Source: Methylophilaceae bacterium
GTDB lineage: Bacteria; Pseudomonadota; Gammaproteobacteria; Burkholderiales; Methylophilaceae
Direction: 5' to 3'
Assembly: GCA_018398995.1 (NCBI GenBank)
Contig: CP073759.1
Span: 1 to 64,000 of the forward strand
Length of the DNA stretch: 64,000 nucleotides
Shown piece after piece: positions 36,089 to 50,400 of this stretch; the stretch's first letter is position 1, and the number at the start of each line of letters is the position of its first letter. The notes beneath the pieces are model-generated. The model had not been told where the DNA came from. It saw only the letters and a list, made by a program, of their open reading frames with translations, and searched no databases. The translations under genes were made by a program, and so were the position numbers.

Positions 36089-36814
36089 ATGAATTTATTT
36101 AAATATGCATCACCACAAACGTTTTACCCATTGGCTGGTAAGCTGATTCCGTGGCTGGCAATGCTGGCGACTGTTTTTATACTCTATGGTTTGTATATTG
36201 GCTTGCTGGTTGCGCCAACCGATTTTCAACAAGGTGATTCTTATCGCATTATCTATGTACACGTACCCGCCGCTTGGTTTTCTATGTTTTTATATATAGT
36301 GATGGCTGGCTATGCCATTTTAGGTTTAACGCTTAATGCTAAACTGTCATATATGATGGCAAAAAGCATAGCGCCAACTGGTGCAATGTTTACATTTGTT
36401 GCGCTTATTACAGGTGCTTTTTGGGGTAAACCAACTTGGGGTGCTTGGTGGGTGTGGGATGCACGTTTAACCTCTGAACTTATTCTATTATTTTTATACA
36501 TAGGCTATATGTCTTTGCAAGCAGCCATTGATGATACAAGGCGCTCAGATCGTGCAAGTGCAATATTGGCTATTGTTGGCGCGATTAATGTGCCCATTAT
36601 TTACTTTTCGGTTAAATGGTGGAATACGCTACATCAAGGCTCTTCTATTAATTTAACAACATCACCTTCTATGGCTGCCATTATGCTTAAAGGGATGTTA
36701 ATTATGGCCCTCGGTTTTTGGTTATATAGTATTGCCGTTATTTTGGTGCGAGTAAGGCGAGAAATAGAAGATAGAGCGCGCAATACTGCCTGGTTAAACG
36801 AATTTAAGGAATAG
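36089..36814 (+). CDS. ccmC: Heme handling protein CcmC
   Basis: Six-helix inner-membrane protein that loads heme onto CcmE. The tryptophan-rich WWD motif is in TWGAWWVWDARLTSE (about residue 120), with the flanking heme-ligand histidines in YVHVPAAW (about 57) and LHQGSS (about 184). 241 residues. 66 bases after ccmB. Confidence 0.96.
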   Translation: MNLFKYASPQTFYPLAGKLIPWLAMLATVFILYGLYIGLLVAPTDFQQGDSYRIIYVHVPAAWFSMFLYIVMAGYAILGLTLNAKLSYMMAKSIAPTGAMFTFVALITGAFWGKPTWGAWWVWDARLTSELILLFLYIGYMSLQAAIDDTRRSDRASAILAIVGAINVPIIYFSVKWWNTLHQGSSINLTTSPSMAAIMLKGMLIMALGFWLYSIAVILVRVRREIEDRARNTAWLNEFKE

Positions 36815-36816
36815 AA

Positions 36817-36972
36817 ATGTATTGGAAAAGTGTCGACGACTTTTTGCAAATGGGTGGTTATGCCTTTTATGTTTGGGTCTCTTTTGGTATTAGCTTTGGA
36901 TGCATGGCAATAGAGTTGTTGCTTTTACGTGCACGTCGATTAAGTAATGAAAAAATAAAGGACTTGTTATAA
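36817..36972 (+). CDS. ccmD: Heme exporter small subunit CcmD
   Basis: A 51-residue single-helix protein starting MYWKSVDDFLQMGGYAFYVW, the CcmD pattern (F-x-x-MGGY-x-x-YVW), with a membrane helix and a basic C-terminus (RARRLSNEK). It helps release holo-CcmE. The ATG is just after the ccmC stop and its stop abuts the ccmE ATG. Confidence 0.95.
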   Translation: MYWKSVDDFLQMGGYAFYVWVSFGISFGCMAIELLLLRARRLSNEKIKDLL

Positions 36973-37437
36973 ATGAAATCACGCCACAAACGCATTGCCA
37001 TTATTTTGGTAGGTATTGCATTACTCGCCATTGCAACCACTTTATTGTTGCAATCTTTTCAAAGTAATTTAGTCTTTTTTTTCTCGCCGACAGAGGTCTC
37101 TCAAGGTAAAGCACCTAAGCAAGGTAATTTTCGCATAGGAGGCATGGTAGAAGCCGGGAGCGTTAAACGCCAAGGTACAGAAGTCGCTTTCAAGATTACA
37201 GACACGGCTAAAACCATGAGTGTTGTTTATACAGGCATTTTGCCTGATCTATTTAAAGAAGGTAAAGGTGTAGTAGTGCAAGGTAAACAAGGAGAAAATG
37301 GCGTTTTTATCGCAGACCAGGTTTTAGCAAAACATGATGAAAACTATATGCCCCCAGAGGCTGCTGACGCATTAGAGAAAGGTAAGTTATATAACCAATC
37401 CTTCGAAAATAAAGCGGCAAAAGGAGACATGAAATGA
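36973..37437 (+). CDS. ccmE: Periplasmic heme chaperone CcmE
   Basis: Membrane-anchored chaperone that carries heme covalently to CcmF. 154 residues: N-terminal anchor helix (about 8-27), OB-fold with FRIGGMVEAGSVKR, and the heme-binding histidine in the HxxxY motif AKHDENYMP (about residue 124). It starts immediately after ccmD. Confidence 0.96.
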   Translation: MKSRHKRIAIILVGIALLAIATTLLLQSFQSNLVFFFSPTEVSQGKAPKQGNFRIGGMVEAGSVKRQGTEVAFKITDTAKTMSVVYTGILPDLFKEGKGVVVQGKQGENGVFIADQVLAKHDENYMPPEAADALEKGKLYNQSFENKAAKGDMK

Positions 37438-39374
37438 TGCCAGATATAGGCCACTATGCATTGATGCTTGCCCTAGTCGTCGCGCTGTTGCAAGGGGTTT
37501 TACCGTTAATTGGTTTATCAAATAACAATGAAAAGTTGTTTGCTTTTGCAACACCAATGGCACGCATCCAATCAATACTCGTCATTCTGTCATTTTTGAT
37601 TCTAGATTATGCTTTTTATGCCAATGACTTTTCTGTTTATTACGTTGCAGCAACATCCAACTCACAATTACCACTGATATATCGATTGGCGGCTATATGG
37701 GGAGGCCATGAAGGTTCGATGCTATTCTGGGTATCAATTTTAGCGGTATGGACATTAGCCGTTACCTTTTTTGCAAAAGCACTACCATTGCGCTTCAGAA
37801 GCAGTCTATTGGCAGTGATGGGCCTCATTTCTGTTGGCTTCATTATGTTTATTTTATTCACGTCAAACCCTTTCGAGCGCATTTTCCCAGTGCCATATGA
37901 TGGGCGTGATTTAAATCCATTACTACAAGACCCAGGCATGGTCTTTCACCCTCCTCTGCTTTATATGGGCTATGTTGGCTTTTCTGTTGCATTTGCGTTT
38001 GCCATAGCCGCGTTATTAGATGGTCGATTGGATGTCACTTGGGCGCGCTGGACACGTCCTTGGACAACCGCTGCCTGGGTATTTTTAACCTTAGGTATCG
38101 CGTTAGGTAGCCGCTGGGCTTATTACGAACTTGGCTGGGGTGGCTGGTGGTTCTGGGATGCGGTTGAAAATGCCTCTTTTATGCCTTGGCTCATTGGTAC
38201 TGCCTTGATTCACTCACTGGCAGTCACTGAAAAACGTAACGCATTTAAAGCATGGACAGTCTTATTATCAATTTGTGCATTCTCATTGAGTTTGCTGGGT
38301 ACATTCTTGGTGCGTTCAGGCGTGCTCACATCCGTGCATGCATTTGCTACTGATCCAAGTCGCGGGTTATTTATTCTCCTATTCTTGGTGGTTGTCATTG
38401 GTGGTGCACTCGCATTATTTGCCTTACGTGCTCCAACAGTTGGCTTAGGTGAAAAGTTTGATTTAGTCTCACGTGAATCGCTATTGTTATCTAACAATGT
38501 GGTGCTTTTTACTGCTACGGCTTCGGTATTGCTCGGCACTTTATATCCATTACTCATTGATGCCATGAATATGGGTAAAATTTCTGTAGGGCCTCCATAT
38601 TTTGATACTGTTTTTGTAGCGATTATGGTGCCTGGCATTTTCTTAATGGGCATTGGCCCCATTGCTAACTGGAAAAAGGCCTCAATACCAGATTTAGCAA
38701 GCAAACTAAAATGGGCATTGGCTATTAGTGTTATAAGTGCGCTATTAGTACCAAGTATGATGGGCCGATTAAGTCCGATGATTTTTGTTGGATTATTAAT
38801 GGCTTTTTGGGTAATGAGTTCTGTATTCGTCTCTATAAGAACGCGCTTAAATACAATGACAACTGGCTCACTAACAGAAAAATTTAAAACCTTTGGTCCT
38901 GCTTTTAATGGCATGTTGCTTGCGCATTTTGGCCTTGCTATTTTTATTATTGGCGTCACCATGGTAAAAGGCTATGAGCGCGAGCATGATATTACGATGC
39001 AACGTGGTGAAACCAAAATCATCAATGGTTATGATTTTAGATTCGAAGGCATCAAACCGATAAGAGGCCCTAACTACGTTGCTAAACAAGGACAGTTTTA
39101 TGTCACCAAAGATGGTAAACCAGTTGCAATACTAACCCCTGAAAAGCGTTTATATCCCGTACAAAGCGCTGTCATGACTGAGGCCTCTATTTCAATTAAC
39201 CCAGTTAGAGATATCTATATTTCTTTAGGCGAAGAGCTAGAAGAAGGTGGTTGGAGCGTTCGTATTTATTTCAAACCATTTGTTCAGTGGATTTGGTTAG
39301 GTTGCGTATTAATGGGCATTGGGGGCATACTAACCATGACAGACAAGCGTTACAGACGTAAAAGTAGTGTTTAA
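37434..39374 (+). CDS. ccmF: Cytochrome c-type synthetase CcmF
   Basis: Large inner-membrane heme lyase component that attaches heme to apocytochrome c. The 646-residue protein has many membrane helices and the WWD motif in GWGGWWFWDAVENASFMPW (about residue 233); the family histidines are also present (GGHEGSMLFW, FHPPLLYMGY and ALIHSLA). Overlaps ccmE by four bases. Confidence 0.96.
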   Translation: MMPDIGHYALMLALVVALLQGVLPLIGLSNNNEKLFAFATPMARIQSILVILSFLILDYAFYANDFSVYYVAATSNSQLPLIYRLAAIWGGHEGSMLFWVSILAVWTLAVTFFAKALPLRFRSSLLAVMGLISVGFIMFILFTSNPFERIFPVPYDGRDLNPLLQDPGMVFHPPLLYMGYVGFSVAFAFAIAALLDGRLDVTWARWTRPWTTAAWVFLTLGIALGSRWAYYELGWGGWWFWDAVENASFMPWLIGTALIHSLAVTEKRNAFKAWTVLLSICAFSLSLLGTFLVRSGVLTSVHAFATDPSRGLFILLFLVVVIGGALALFALRAPTVGLGEKFDLVSRESLLLSNNVVLFTATASVLLGTLYPLLIDAMNMGKISVGPPYFDTVFVAIMVPGIFLMGIGPIANWKKASIPDLASKLKWALAISVISALLVPSMMGRLSPMIFVGLLMAFWVMSSVFVSIRTRLNTMTTGSLTEKFKTFGPAFNGMLLAHFGLAIFIIGVTMVKGYEREHDITMQRGETKIINGYDFRFEGIKPIRGPNYVAKQGQFYVTKDGKPVAILTPEKRLYPVQSAVMTEASISINPVRDIYISLGEELEEGGWSVRIYFKPFVQWIWLGCVLMGIGGILTMTDKRYRRKSSV

Positions 39375-39391
39375 CGCAAAGGACTGAATGC

Positions 39392-39916
39392 ATGAAACTC
39401 AAATTTTTACTGCCTCTGGTTTTATTTTTTGTAATGGTCGGCTTTCTAGCAAAAGGCTTGTTTTTAGATCCTAGAAAAGTCCCTTCTCCACTTATCGGTA
39501 AGCCAGCACCAGCCTTTGTGGCACCTGTATTAGGTAGCGCTGGTAAAGTGTTTTCAAGTGCCGATATGAAAGGTAAGGTTTGGTTACTTAATACTTGGGC
39601 ATCTTGGTGTGCTGCCTGTCGAGATGAACATCCACTTTTAGTAGAAATGCTGGCACACGACATACCCCTTTACGGGCTAGCCTATAAAGATACTGACGAA
39701 GCTTCATTACAAATGCTTGAACAGTTAGGCAATCCTTATATCTTATCAGCGACCGATGCAGATGGTAGGATTGGGATTGACTATGGCGTTTATGGCGTGC
39801 CAGAAACCTATGTCATTGATAAAGAAGGTATTATCCGCTACAAACAAATTGGACCAATTACGCCAGACTCATTACGTAACATCATTCTGCCTTTATTGAA
39901 AGACCTGCAAGTATGA
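39392..39916 (+). CDS. ccmG: Thiol:disulfide reductase CcmG/DsbE
   Basis: Membrane-anchored thioredoxin-like reductant of apocytochrome c. 174 residues with an N-terminal anchor (about 5-24), active site WASWCAACRDEHP (about residue 70) and cis-proline GVYGVPETYVID. The CxxC reads CAAC, lacking the proline common in this family. The characteristic acidic loop is kept. Overlaps ccmH. Confidence 0.94.
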   Translation: MKLKFLLPLVLFFVMVGFLAKGLFLDPRKVPSPLIGKPAPAFVAPVLGSAGKVFSSADMKGKVWLLNTWASWCAACRDEHPLLVEMLAHDIPLYGLAYKDTDEASLQMLEQLGNPYILSATDADGRIGIDYGVYGVPETYVIDKEGIIRYKQIGPITPDSLRNIILPLLKDLQV

Positions 39917-40389
39917 TAGCGCTCCGCCCTGTTTTTCTTATTATCACGCTTTTTTTAAGCGCATTAAGCTTTCACACGAATAGCATTGCGCTTGACCAGG
40001 TCAGCGAGTCTGCTGTTGTAGAGGCCCGATTAAAAAAATTATCGGTTGAGCTTCGCTGCTTAGTATGTCAAAACAGTACATTAGCTGATTCGGATGCCCC
40101 GCTTGCGCAAGACTTACGTAATGAAATACGTAAGCTAATTGAAAGCGGTCAGACGGATGAAGAAGTTGTCGCGTATTTAGTTGCTCGCTACGGCGATTTT
40201 GTCACCTTCCGTCCGCCTGTTAATGCAAGTACTGCATTACTTTGGTTTGGCCCTTTTGTGATGCTGATCTTAGGGTTAATTGTGCTGGTGGTTGTACTCA
40301 ACAAGCGTGCCGCACTGTTATCAGAAACAATATCGCCTGAAGAAGAAACAAAAGAAACATCAGAAGAAAACCCAAATAATACCAACTAG
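39913..40389 (+). CDS. ccmH: Cytochrome c maturation protein CcmH
   Basis: Periplasmic thiol-redox partner with signal peptide and C-terminal anchor. The LRCLVCQN active site (about residue 51) and ARYGDFVTFRPP (about residue 96) are diagnostic. 158 residues with one helix near 110-133 and an acidic tail. There is no TPR (CcmI) domain fused, and no ccmI follows. Confidence 0.95.
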   Translation: MIALRPVFLIITLFLSALSFHTNSIALDQVSESAVVEARLKKLSVELRCLVCQNSTLADSDAPLAQDLRNEIRKLIESGQTDEEVVAYLVARYGDFVTFRPPVNASTALLWFGPFVMLILGLIVLVVVLNKRAALLSETISPEEETKETSEENPNNTN

Positions 40390-40439
40390 CCTGAGTAGCA
40401 TTTATGTAAACTGAAGCCCTTCATGGCAATTGCTTAAGA

Positions 40440-40877
40440 TTAAGCAACCTGATCGATGTAATCAATATAACCTGCGGCTTCCATTTGTGCTTTTGGAATA
40501 AAGCGCAGGCTTGCAGAATTAATACAGTAACGCAATCCTCCCATACTCGCTGGACCATCTGTAAACACATGACCTAGGTGGCTATCACCATATCTAGAAC
40601 GGACTTCGGTACGTCTCATGCCATGTGTGTCATCATACACTTCTATGATATTTTCATTATTGATAGGCTTGGCAAAAGCTGGCCAACCACAGCCTGAATT
40701 GAATTTTGCGGTCGATGCAAACAAAGGCTCACCAGAAACAATGTCAACATAAATGCCTGATTCAAAGTGTTTATCATATTCGCCTGAAAATGGACGCTCA
40801 GTAGCATTTTTTTGCGTGACTCTATATTGCTCTGCAGATAAGCGCGCAATTGCTTCTTGTGTTTTTTGATATTTCAT
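40440..40877 (-). CDS. msrB: Peptide-methionine (R)-S-oxide reductase MsrB
   Basis: Reduces the R form of methionine sulfoxide in the cytosol (no signal peptide). In 145 residues the catalytic cysteine is in [14 protein letters not shown] (about residue 119) and the Cys of SGCGWPAF is the likely resolving one. The two CxxC zinc sites of most MsrB are replaced ([11 protein letters not shown]), so this is the zinc-free form. It is convergent with ccmH and leads the msrB-DoxX-msrQ-msrP set in map order. Confidence 0.95.
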   Translation of the reverse strand: MKYQKTQEAIARLSAEQYRVTQKNATERPFSGEYDKHFESGIYVDIVSGEPLFASTAKFNSGCGWPAFAKPINNENIIEVYDDTHGMRRTEVRSRYGDSHLGHVFTDGPASMGGLRYCINSASLRFIPKAQMEAAGYIDYIDQVA

Positions 40878-40886
40878 CTATCTCTG

Positions 40887-41384
40887 TTATTTCCTACGAA
40901 AAAGTAAATAATCTAAACTAAGTTTGCCTGCACCGCCAAACAATAATGGTAACAACATGATTAAATACAGCAATGGCAATTTATAGTTTCCAAACCCCTT
41001 GTTTGTGATTGCGTAGCCTTTCCAAAGTTCAGCTATTGTGTTCCAACTTTCTGGCCAATGAACCGCAGCAATCGCGACAACGGTTAACACAATCAACGAT
41101 ACTGTGAAAAAGCGCGTTGCCAAACCAAGCGCCAATGCAAAAGCGCCTACAATTTCGAACAATGTCGATAAATGCCAACTGAATTCTGACGGTAGTAAGT
41201 TAAAAGGAAATGGAAACGTGAGGTTTGCAAACCAGTTTTCACCATGTAGCTTTTCAAACCCAGCTTCGCCAAATTCCCAAGCCAAAATAAGCCTTAAAAA
41301 TAGTGGTGGCAACCATGCATTAAACTGTTCCAACAGACCAACTATAGAACGATAAACCCGTTGTAATTTACTAATGACTGCCAT
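40887..41384 (-). CDS. DoxX family membrane protein
   Basis: A 165-residue protein with four hydrophobic helices of the DoxX family: [23 protein letters not shown] near residue 27 is the family pattern, then [12 protein letters not shown]. The frame opens at TTG 41405, but an AGGGGGGA site seven bases before ATG 41384 fixes the start. Function in this family is poorly known; members in other bacteria act with thiol or oxidative stress proteins. It sits between msrB and msrQ, all minus strand. Confidence 0.85.
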   Translation of the reverse strand: MAVISKLQRVYRSIVGLLEQFNAWLPPLFLRLILAWEFGEAGFEKLHGENWFANLTFPFPFNLLPSEFSWHLSTLFEIVGAFALALGLATRFFTVSLIVLTVVAIAAVHWPESWNTIAELWKGYAITNKGFGNYKLPLLYLIMLLPLLFGGAGKLSLDYLLFRRK

Positions 41385-41422
41385 ACTTTCCCCCCTAATA
41401 TTCAAATAAGTCTGATGTTGGT

Positions 41423-42028
41423 TTACACAGTTGATTTGTTTTTTGTTTTGTAGCTAAAGTAAATCCTAATACCAAACAACAACAGTAATATTGCCGCATA
41501 ATAAAAAGGTTCCGTTAAGTCTTTTTTGACCAATAAAAGAAAATGCACAACAGCCAATAAAGCAATAAGATAGACTGTTTTGTGTAACGTTTTCCAATTG
41601 GATTTTAGCTTTTTCATCATGTAATTATTGGATGTCAACACTAAAGGAATGGTCAACACAAAAGCGGCAAAGCCAACCAAAATGCGTGGGTGTCCAACAA
41701 CATCTTTCATGATTTCATCCAACATAAAGTTAAAATCCAGCCATACATACGTGATGACATGTAACGTCGCATAGAAAAACATCCATAATCCAAGCAACCT
41801 TCGGATTTGTATCTGCCAAACCTGCCTTGTTAATAATCGTATTGGTGTCATCGAAAGGCTGGTGAGCAAGAACACAAGCGCCCAAATGCCGGTAGAATGC
41901 TCAACAAATTCAACAGGGTTTGCACCTAAATCATTTGTGAATCCCAGCCATAATAAACGAGCCAATGGTATTAAAACCAACAAACAAATTGTACATTTAA
42001 CTGCATTAACTCGACTTTTGCGCATCAT
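41423..42028 (-). CDS. msrQ: Heme b subunit MsrQ of the periplasmic MsrPQ system
   Basis: Six-helix membrane protein of the ferric-reductase-like family that passes electrons from the quinone pool or flavin to MsrP. Conserved features: [21 protein letters not shown] early, a histidine in [13 protein letters not shown] and further histidines in [19 protein letters not shown] that would ligate heme. The frame opens at TTG 42034; ATG 42028 or 42025 are alternatives, none with a clear binding site. Directly follows msrP. Confidence 0.93.
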   Translation of the reverse strand: MMRKSRVNAVKCTICLLVLIPLARLLWLGFTNDLGANPVEFVEHSTGIWALVFLLTSLSMTPIRLLTRQVWQIQIRRLLGLWMFFYATLHVITYVWLDFNFMLDEIMKDVVGHPRILVGFAAFVLTIPLVLTSNNYMMKKLKSNWKTLHKTVYLIALLAVVHFLLLVKKDLTEPFYYAAILLLLFGIRIYFSYKTKNKSTV

Positions 42029-42038
42029 GTTCAAACAA

Positions 42039-43109
42039 TTAAAAGTTTTTTCTTAAGTCCATCCCCGCATATAGCTGACTCACTTCTGACGCATACCCGT
42101 TGAACATTTTTGTCTTAACGCGGCCACCAAATAAACCGCCACTAATTGGCCGTTCTGTTGATTGCGACCAGCGAGGGTGTGAGACATTTGGGTTAACATT
42201 GGCATAAAAACCATACTCTCTAGGACCTGCTTTCATCCAAGTGCTTCGTGGCATTTTTTCAACAAAACGAATTTTGACGATGGATTTACCCCCTTTGAAA
42301 CCATATTTCCAAGGGACCACTAATCGTGCTGGTGCGCCATTTTGATTTGGTAGCAACTCGCCATATAAGCCAACAGCAATCAATGTCAAGGGATGCATCG
42401 CTTCATCCATACGCAAACCTTCAGTATATGGCCAATCTAAAATCGGGGCATTAACCCCTGGCATCGTTTCTCTATCGTTGGCTGTGACAAACTCTACATA
42501 CTTGGCATTGCCTGTTGGCTCTGCCCATTTAATTAAACTGGCTAATGGCAAGCCGATCCAAGGAATCACCATAGACCAGCCCTCAACGCAGCGCATGCGA
42601 TAGATACGCTCTTCTAAGGTAGTTAGCTTCATTACATCTTCTAGATGAATGGTTCTTGGCGTCTTGACTTCACCTTCAATACTAATCGACCAAGGGTGTG
42701 GTTGAAACGTCCTCGCTTGCAATGCTGGATCTGCTTTATCGGTGCCAAACTCGTAATAATTATTATAAGTGGTAATATTTTTGTAGGTATCAATGGTTAA
42801 ATCTTGACCATAAGCCGTTTTTTTAAACCCTTTGATGGCTTGCCGAGGATTATAAATTTCGCCTTTTTTGAGCGTTACAATTGGCTGCTTAGGCGTATTC
42901 GCAGCAACGACTAGCCTTGCATTGTCTGCTGTCACGCCGGTAATATTAGCCGCTTTGGCTTTTAGACTCATCAAAGCAGCGCCCGCTATCAAACCAGAGC
43001 TCGCTGCCATTTTTATAAAGTGACGTCGGTTATCGAATACCGTTTTAGAAGTAATGTCAGAAGATTGAATACCACTCGGATTCTGTTTTGATTGATTAAT
43101 AATAATCAT
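42039..43109 (-). CDS. msrP: Periplasmic methionine sulfoxide reductase, molybdopterin subunit MsrP
   Basis: Repairs both stereoisomers of methionine sulfoxide in periplasmic proteins. The 356-residue precursor carries a Tat signal ([12 protein letters not shown], about residue 27, ending LKAKA), the molybdenum-binding cysteine in [15 protein letters not shown] (about residue 175) and [13 protein letters not shown]. It is upstream of msrQ in the operon, 10 bases apart. Confidence 0.95.
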   Translation of the reverse strand: MIIINQSKQNPSGIQSSDITSKTVFDNRRHFIKMAASSGLIAGAALMSLKAKAANITGVTADNARLVVAANTPKQPIVTLKKGEIYNPRQAIKGFKKTAYGQDLTIDTYKNITTYNNYYEFGTDKADPALQARTFQPHPWSISIEGEVKTPRTIHLEDVMKLTTLEERIYRMRCVEGWSMVIPWIGLPLASLIKWAEPTGNAKYVEFVTANDRETMPGVNAPILDWPYTEGLRMDEAMHPLTLIAVGLYGELLPNQNGAPARLVVPWKYGFKGGKSIVKIRFVEKMPRSTWMKAGPREYGFYANVNPNVSHPRWSQSTERPISGGLFGGRVKTKMFNGYASEVSQLYAGMDLRKNF

Positions 43110-43175
43110 GTGCTACCTTGATAATAGGTTTCAGATACCACTTAGTCGCGATAAATAAGAAAACCTTACAAAAAG

Positions 43176-44093
43176 TTAAATATTGAGTCTTTTCTTTGTC
43201 GCTTCAACTTCAGCTATCAACTCTTTATCACCTATTTTTTTCGCCAATTGAGTCACTTCAATTAATAACGTTCTCGCACCCTCTTTATCACCATTAGCAA
43301 ATAGTGCTTCAGCAAGATGATAATTGGCTTTAGCTTCATAATATGCACCACCATTTTGCTTAGCAAATTGTGCTAACTTTTGATAGCTTCTTTCTGCATG
43401 AGCATATTCTTTCGCATCAAAAAAATATCGCCCAAGCATCAATGTTGAATCTGCATAGGCAGTTAAAGTGCCTGCCTGTTTTTGCATGACTGTCGCCTTA
43501 AGCTGAAACTCAATCGCTTTATCATGATGACCTAAAGCGTTATAGGTTTTAGCTAAATGTTCAAAGCTTTCTGCTCGTTCATTATCATTATTAGCCAAAC
43601 TTACACTGACCAAAAAACTATCTAATGCGGCATTCAAATCCTTTTTTTCAAAATAGATATTACCAATATAATGATGATTAAGACGCGAATACGTTTGATT
43701 ACCCGTTTCACCGCAAATAGCTAGACTCTTTCTAAAGCTCTCAATAGCCTCTGCTTGCTGATCATTTGACTCATGTAACTTACCAATTAATATATAGGAA
43801 ATAATTTTAGAAAAAGCGTCTCCAGCAGAAGCAGTAGCTAATTCCATTGCCACTAACGCATTGGCATAATCACCTTGCAGATCCAGCGCTCTTCCCTTGC
43901 AAAGTAGCGCCTCATAATCTGTATTATTTTCATTGAGTATTTGATCAGCATGCATCAAAGCTGTCTTGGCATCTCGTTGATTAACTGCCTCATTACACGC
44001 CTTTACTGCTGTTCTCATTTCTGCAGAATATGCATTAAAACTGATTAAAAACAGAGGGATAATTATACATTTTAAAGTGTTTTGTAATTTCAT
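43176..44093 (-). CDS. Exported TPR-repeat protein
   Basis: A 305-residue protein with a signal peptide (about 1-21, ending NAYSA) followed by tetratricopeptide repeats over most of its length, about six or seven by eye (for example KALIHADQI, AIESFRKSLAI, LNAALDSFLVSV, HHDKAIEFQLK). An AGGA inside the last codons of ligA sits five bases before ATG 44093, giving overlap with ligA; the frame itself opens at 44126. It is likely a periplasmic scaffold, function unknown. It is not the missing CcmI, having no membrane domain, though this cannot be excluded. Confidence 0.75.
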   Translation of the reverse strand: MKLQNTLKCIIIPLFLISFNAYSAEMRTAVKACNEAVNQRDAKTALMHADQILNENNTDYEALLCKGRALDLQGDYANALVAMELATASAGDAFSKIISYILIGKLHESNDQQAEAIESFRKSLAICGETGNQTYSRLNHHYIGNIYFEKKDLNAALDSFLVSVSLANNDNERAESFEHLAKTYNALGHHDKAIEFQLKATVMQKQAGTLTAYADSTLMLGRYFFDAKEYAHAERSYQKLAQFAKQNGGAYYEAKANYHLAEALFANGDKEGARTLLIEVTQLAKKIGDKELIAEVEATKKRLNI

Positions 44094-44100
44094 TTCTATC

Positions 44101-47417
<3,317 letters not shown>

Positions 47418-47487
47418 AGGTTTATTTTACTTCGAATTTATTTAAAAGGTTAAGTTAAATGATCGTCTTATCTAGATTACTTTATTG

Positions 47488-50400
47488 CTACACGAGCTGC
47501 ATTTGCAGGGCTGCATCGATATCAACATCCACAATTCGTGACACCCCTGACTCTTGCATCGTCACGCCAATTAATTGCTGGGCAATTTCCATTGTAATCT
47601 TGTTGTGACTCACAAACAAAAACTGCGTTCTTTCCGACATTTTTTTTACCATTGCACAAAATCGCTCAGTATTACTGTCATCCAATGGCGCATCCACCTC
47701 ATCCATCAAGCAAAATGGCGCTGGATTCAATCGAAATAAAGCAAACACCAAGGCCAATGCGGTTAATGCTTTTTCACCACCTGATAACAATTGAATCGTT
47801 GTATTCTTCTTACCCGGAGGCTGGGCAAATACCTGTAAGCCCGTGTCCAAAATTTCTTCGCCAAGCAATTCCAATTTTGCCTGCCCACCACCGAATAATG
47901 TAGAAAACAACTCGCCAAAGTGTTGATTAGCCTCATTAAATGTCGTTAGCAATTTATCACGCGTTTCTTTATCAATTTTATTAATCGCCGCCTCTAAGGT
48001 TTCACTCGCCTCAATCAAGTCTTGCATTTGACTATCTAGATAGGCTTTTCTCTCCGACTCACTATCTAGCTCTTGTATGGCAGCCAAATTAACAGGGCCT
48101 AAGCGCTCAATATCGCGTTGCAGCTGACTGGTTTTTTCAGCAAAATCACTGGCTTTCGCTTGCGCATCCAATCCTTGCAATAGTATCTTTTCATCCATGC
48201 CGTTTTCCTGCAAGCCTGCTTGACACTGTTCAAAATACAATCTCGCTTCCTGTTCACGCAAACGTCCCTGCTCAAGCGTATCTCGCATTGGATTCAACTG
48301 CTGTTCATGCTGCATACGCACACGCTCTCGCTCTTTTAAATCAGCCTCTTGCGCCTCCAAATGGTTTCTTGCTTCAGATAACGCTAGTTCTTGCCGCTGC
48401 TTAACGGTTATCGCTTGCGTTAAATTGGCCTTGAGCGTTTCCATTGGTGTCAGATTCAAAGTTTGTTCAACTTCAGCTTTACGCAAAGCAAATGCCTTTT
48501 CTTCTTCATTAATAACATTAATTTTATTATTTAAATCATTGATATTATTATTAATAATTTTTGAATCAAAGCTAAGTTGTTGATGTTTCTTTTCAGCCTC
48601 TGCTGTCGCATCACGCAATGCATTAAACGCTTGTTCTGCTTGTTGCCTGCTGTTTTCATCAGCCACTTTTATGGCCTCAAGCTGCTGAACAGCGGTTTTC
48701 ATTTCTGCTAATGCAACTTGCTTTAACTGTACATTGTTTAATTGTTGTTCATGCCGTATCTGCGCTGTTTCTATATCAGCTTTTAGGCTTTTTTCACGCG
48801 CAATGGTTGACTCGCGCAATTGCTCTAATTTAGAGATTACTAATTGATGTTGGTGCAGGGTTTGCATTGCCAGTTTAAGTTGACTGCCTTCCTGTTGTTG
48901 CAATTGCCTGTTTGCGGCCAAATCTGCTTCAGCCTCTGTTAGCTGCGCAATGATCTGTGTTACTGCACTTTGCATATTAGGCAATGATGTTCTCAAATCA
49001 GCCAGTCGCTGTTGACGCGCTATCACACCATGTAAGTGATTATTCTTACCATGATAAACAACCCCACCAAGACTAAAAACATCGCCTTGTTTGTTCACCA
49101 GCTTTTCACCTGGTGCCAACATAGCACTTGATTCAACCCCATCAACATCATCAGGCAGTAAATAAATATTGGCCAACCAATCATTAATGAGCGTTTGAAA
49201 CTCAGGCGAGCAGTCTTTCACCATACTAATGAGTGGCGTATAGCTGGTATTTGATTTGACTGATTGTGACAAGCGTCCTGAAAAACCAACAACCAAAGCA
49301 CTTGGCGGTCTGCTTGACGTTTTATGATTAACAGGCGCTTGAGTCAATAATGCATTTAAGCGCTCACCCAACACTGCTTCCAATGCTAACGTCCAGCTAT
49401 CGTCAATGCTCACCTTTTCCCATAAGCGTGCATTATTTTGTAGCCCTTGGCTGCTTAGCCAGCTAGCCAAACCCGTTTCTGCATTCAAAGACTGCTGAAT
49501 TTTCTCTAAAGAATGCAGTTCCGCCTCTGCTTGACCAAATACACGCTGCGCTTGTTGTTGCTGCTCACGTAATTGAGCAATATTGACTTGCGTTGCACTT
49601 TCATTGCTACGTAACTGTTGAATATGATGTTCAATATTCGTAATCATTTCTTGCGCTTCTGCCAGTGTCTGTCTTGCCGTTTCTATCGCTTGCGCATCAG
49701 GCATCTCTAATTGTTGAAGTGCCATCTCAAATCGCTCAATTTGCGCTTTAATATCTGCAATCGTTTGATTTAAATGCTCAATGTTATTGCCATCGATTTG
49801 AATGCGTTGTTGCGCTGTCAGCAAAGCTTGCGTACTAGCCTGCATTTTATCCACCGCGGCTCGATAATCCGCTTCTACTTGAGGCAGCTGAAGTCTTAAG
49901 CCTTCCAATACAGCCAATGCCGCCTGTTCACTGTCATTTGCACTAGCTAAGCCTGCTTTAAATTGCATTAACTGCGCATTTGATTCTAACTTGGCCTTTG
50001 CATGACGAGCTATTGATTCATCTAACTGTTGCAACTGCAACGTCATTCGGTCGCGCGCCTCTGCATGTTGTTTCACTTGATTTTCCAAGTTAGCCACTTC
50101 TGCATTGGCTTCATAATAAGCAGCTTGCGCTTTATTAATCGCCTCACCTGCTTGATAAAACGCTTGACGACTATTTTCTAAACCGGTTTCACTTTTACGT
50201 AATTCTGCGGTTTGCGCCTCCAACTGAATCACTAACTTTTCAACGTTGGCTTTGGCTTTCTCCCATTCATTGCTCGCATCACGTCTTTTTAATAGCCAAT
50301 ATTGCCCCTCAGCCAATGTGAGTGATGCTTGCATCGCGTGGTATTTCTGCGTTACCACAGCTTGTGATTGCAACCGACTAATTTGCTTTTGCAACTCTCG

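Noticed and set aside
38210-38962. Long antisense open frame of 250 codons on the minus strand
   Set aside because: It lies wholly within ccmF and its protein is a low-complexity, N/T/K-rich translation with no recognisable motif; it is a shadow of ccmF.
40430-40447. TTGCTTAA/TTAAGCAA palindrome between ccmH and msrB
   Set aside because: It overlaps the msrB stop codon and has no adjoining T-run, so I did not call a terminator or operator.
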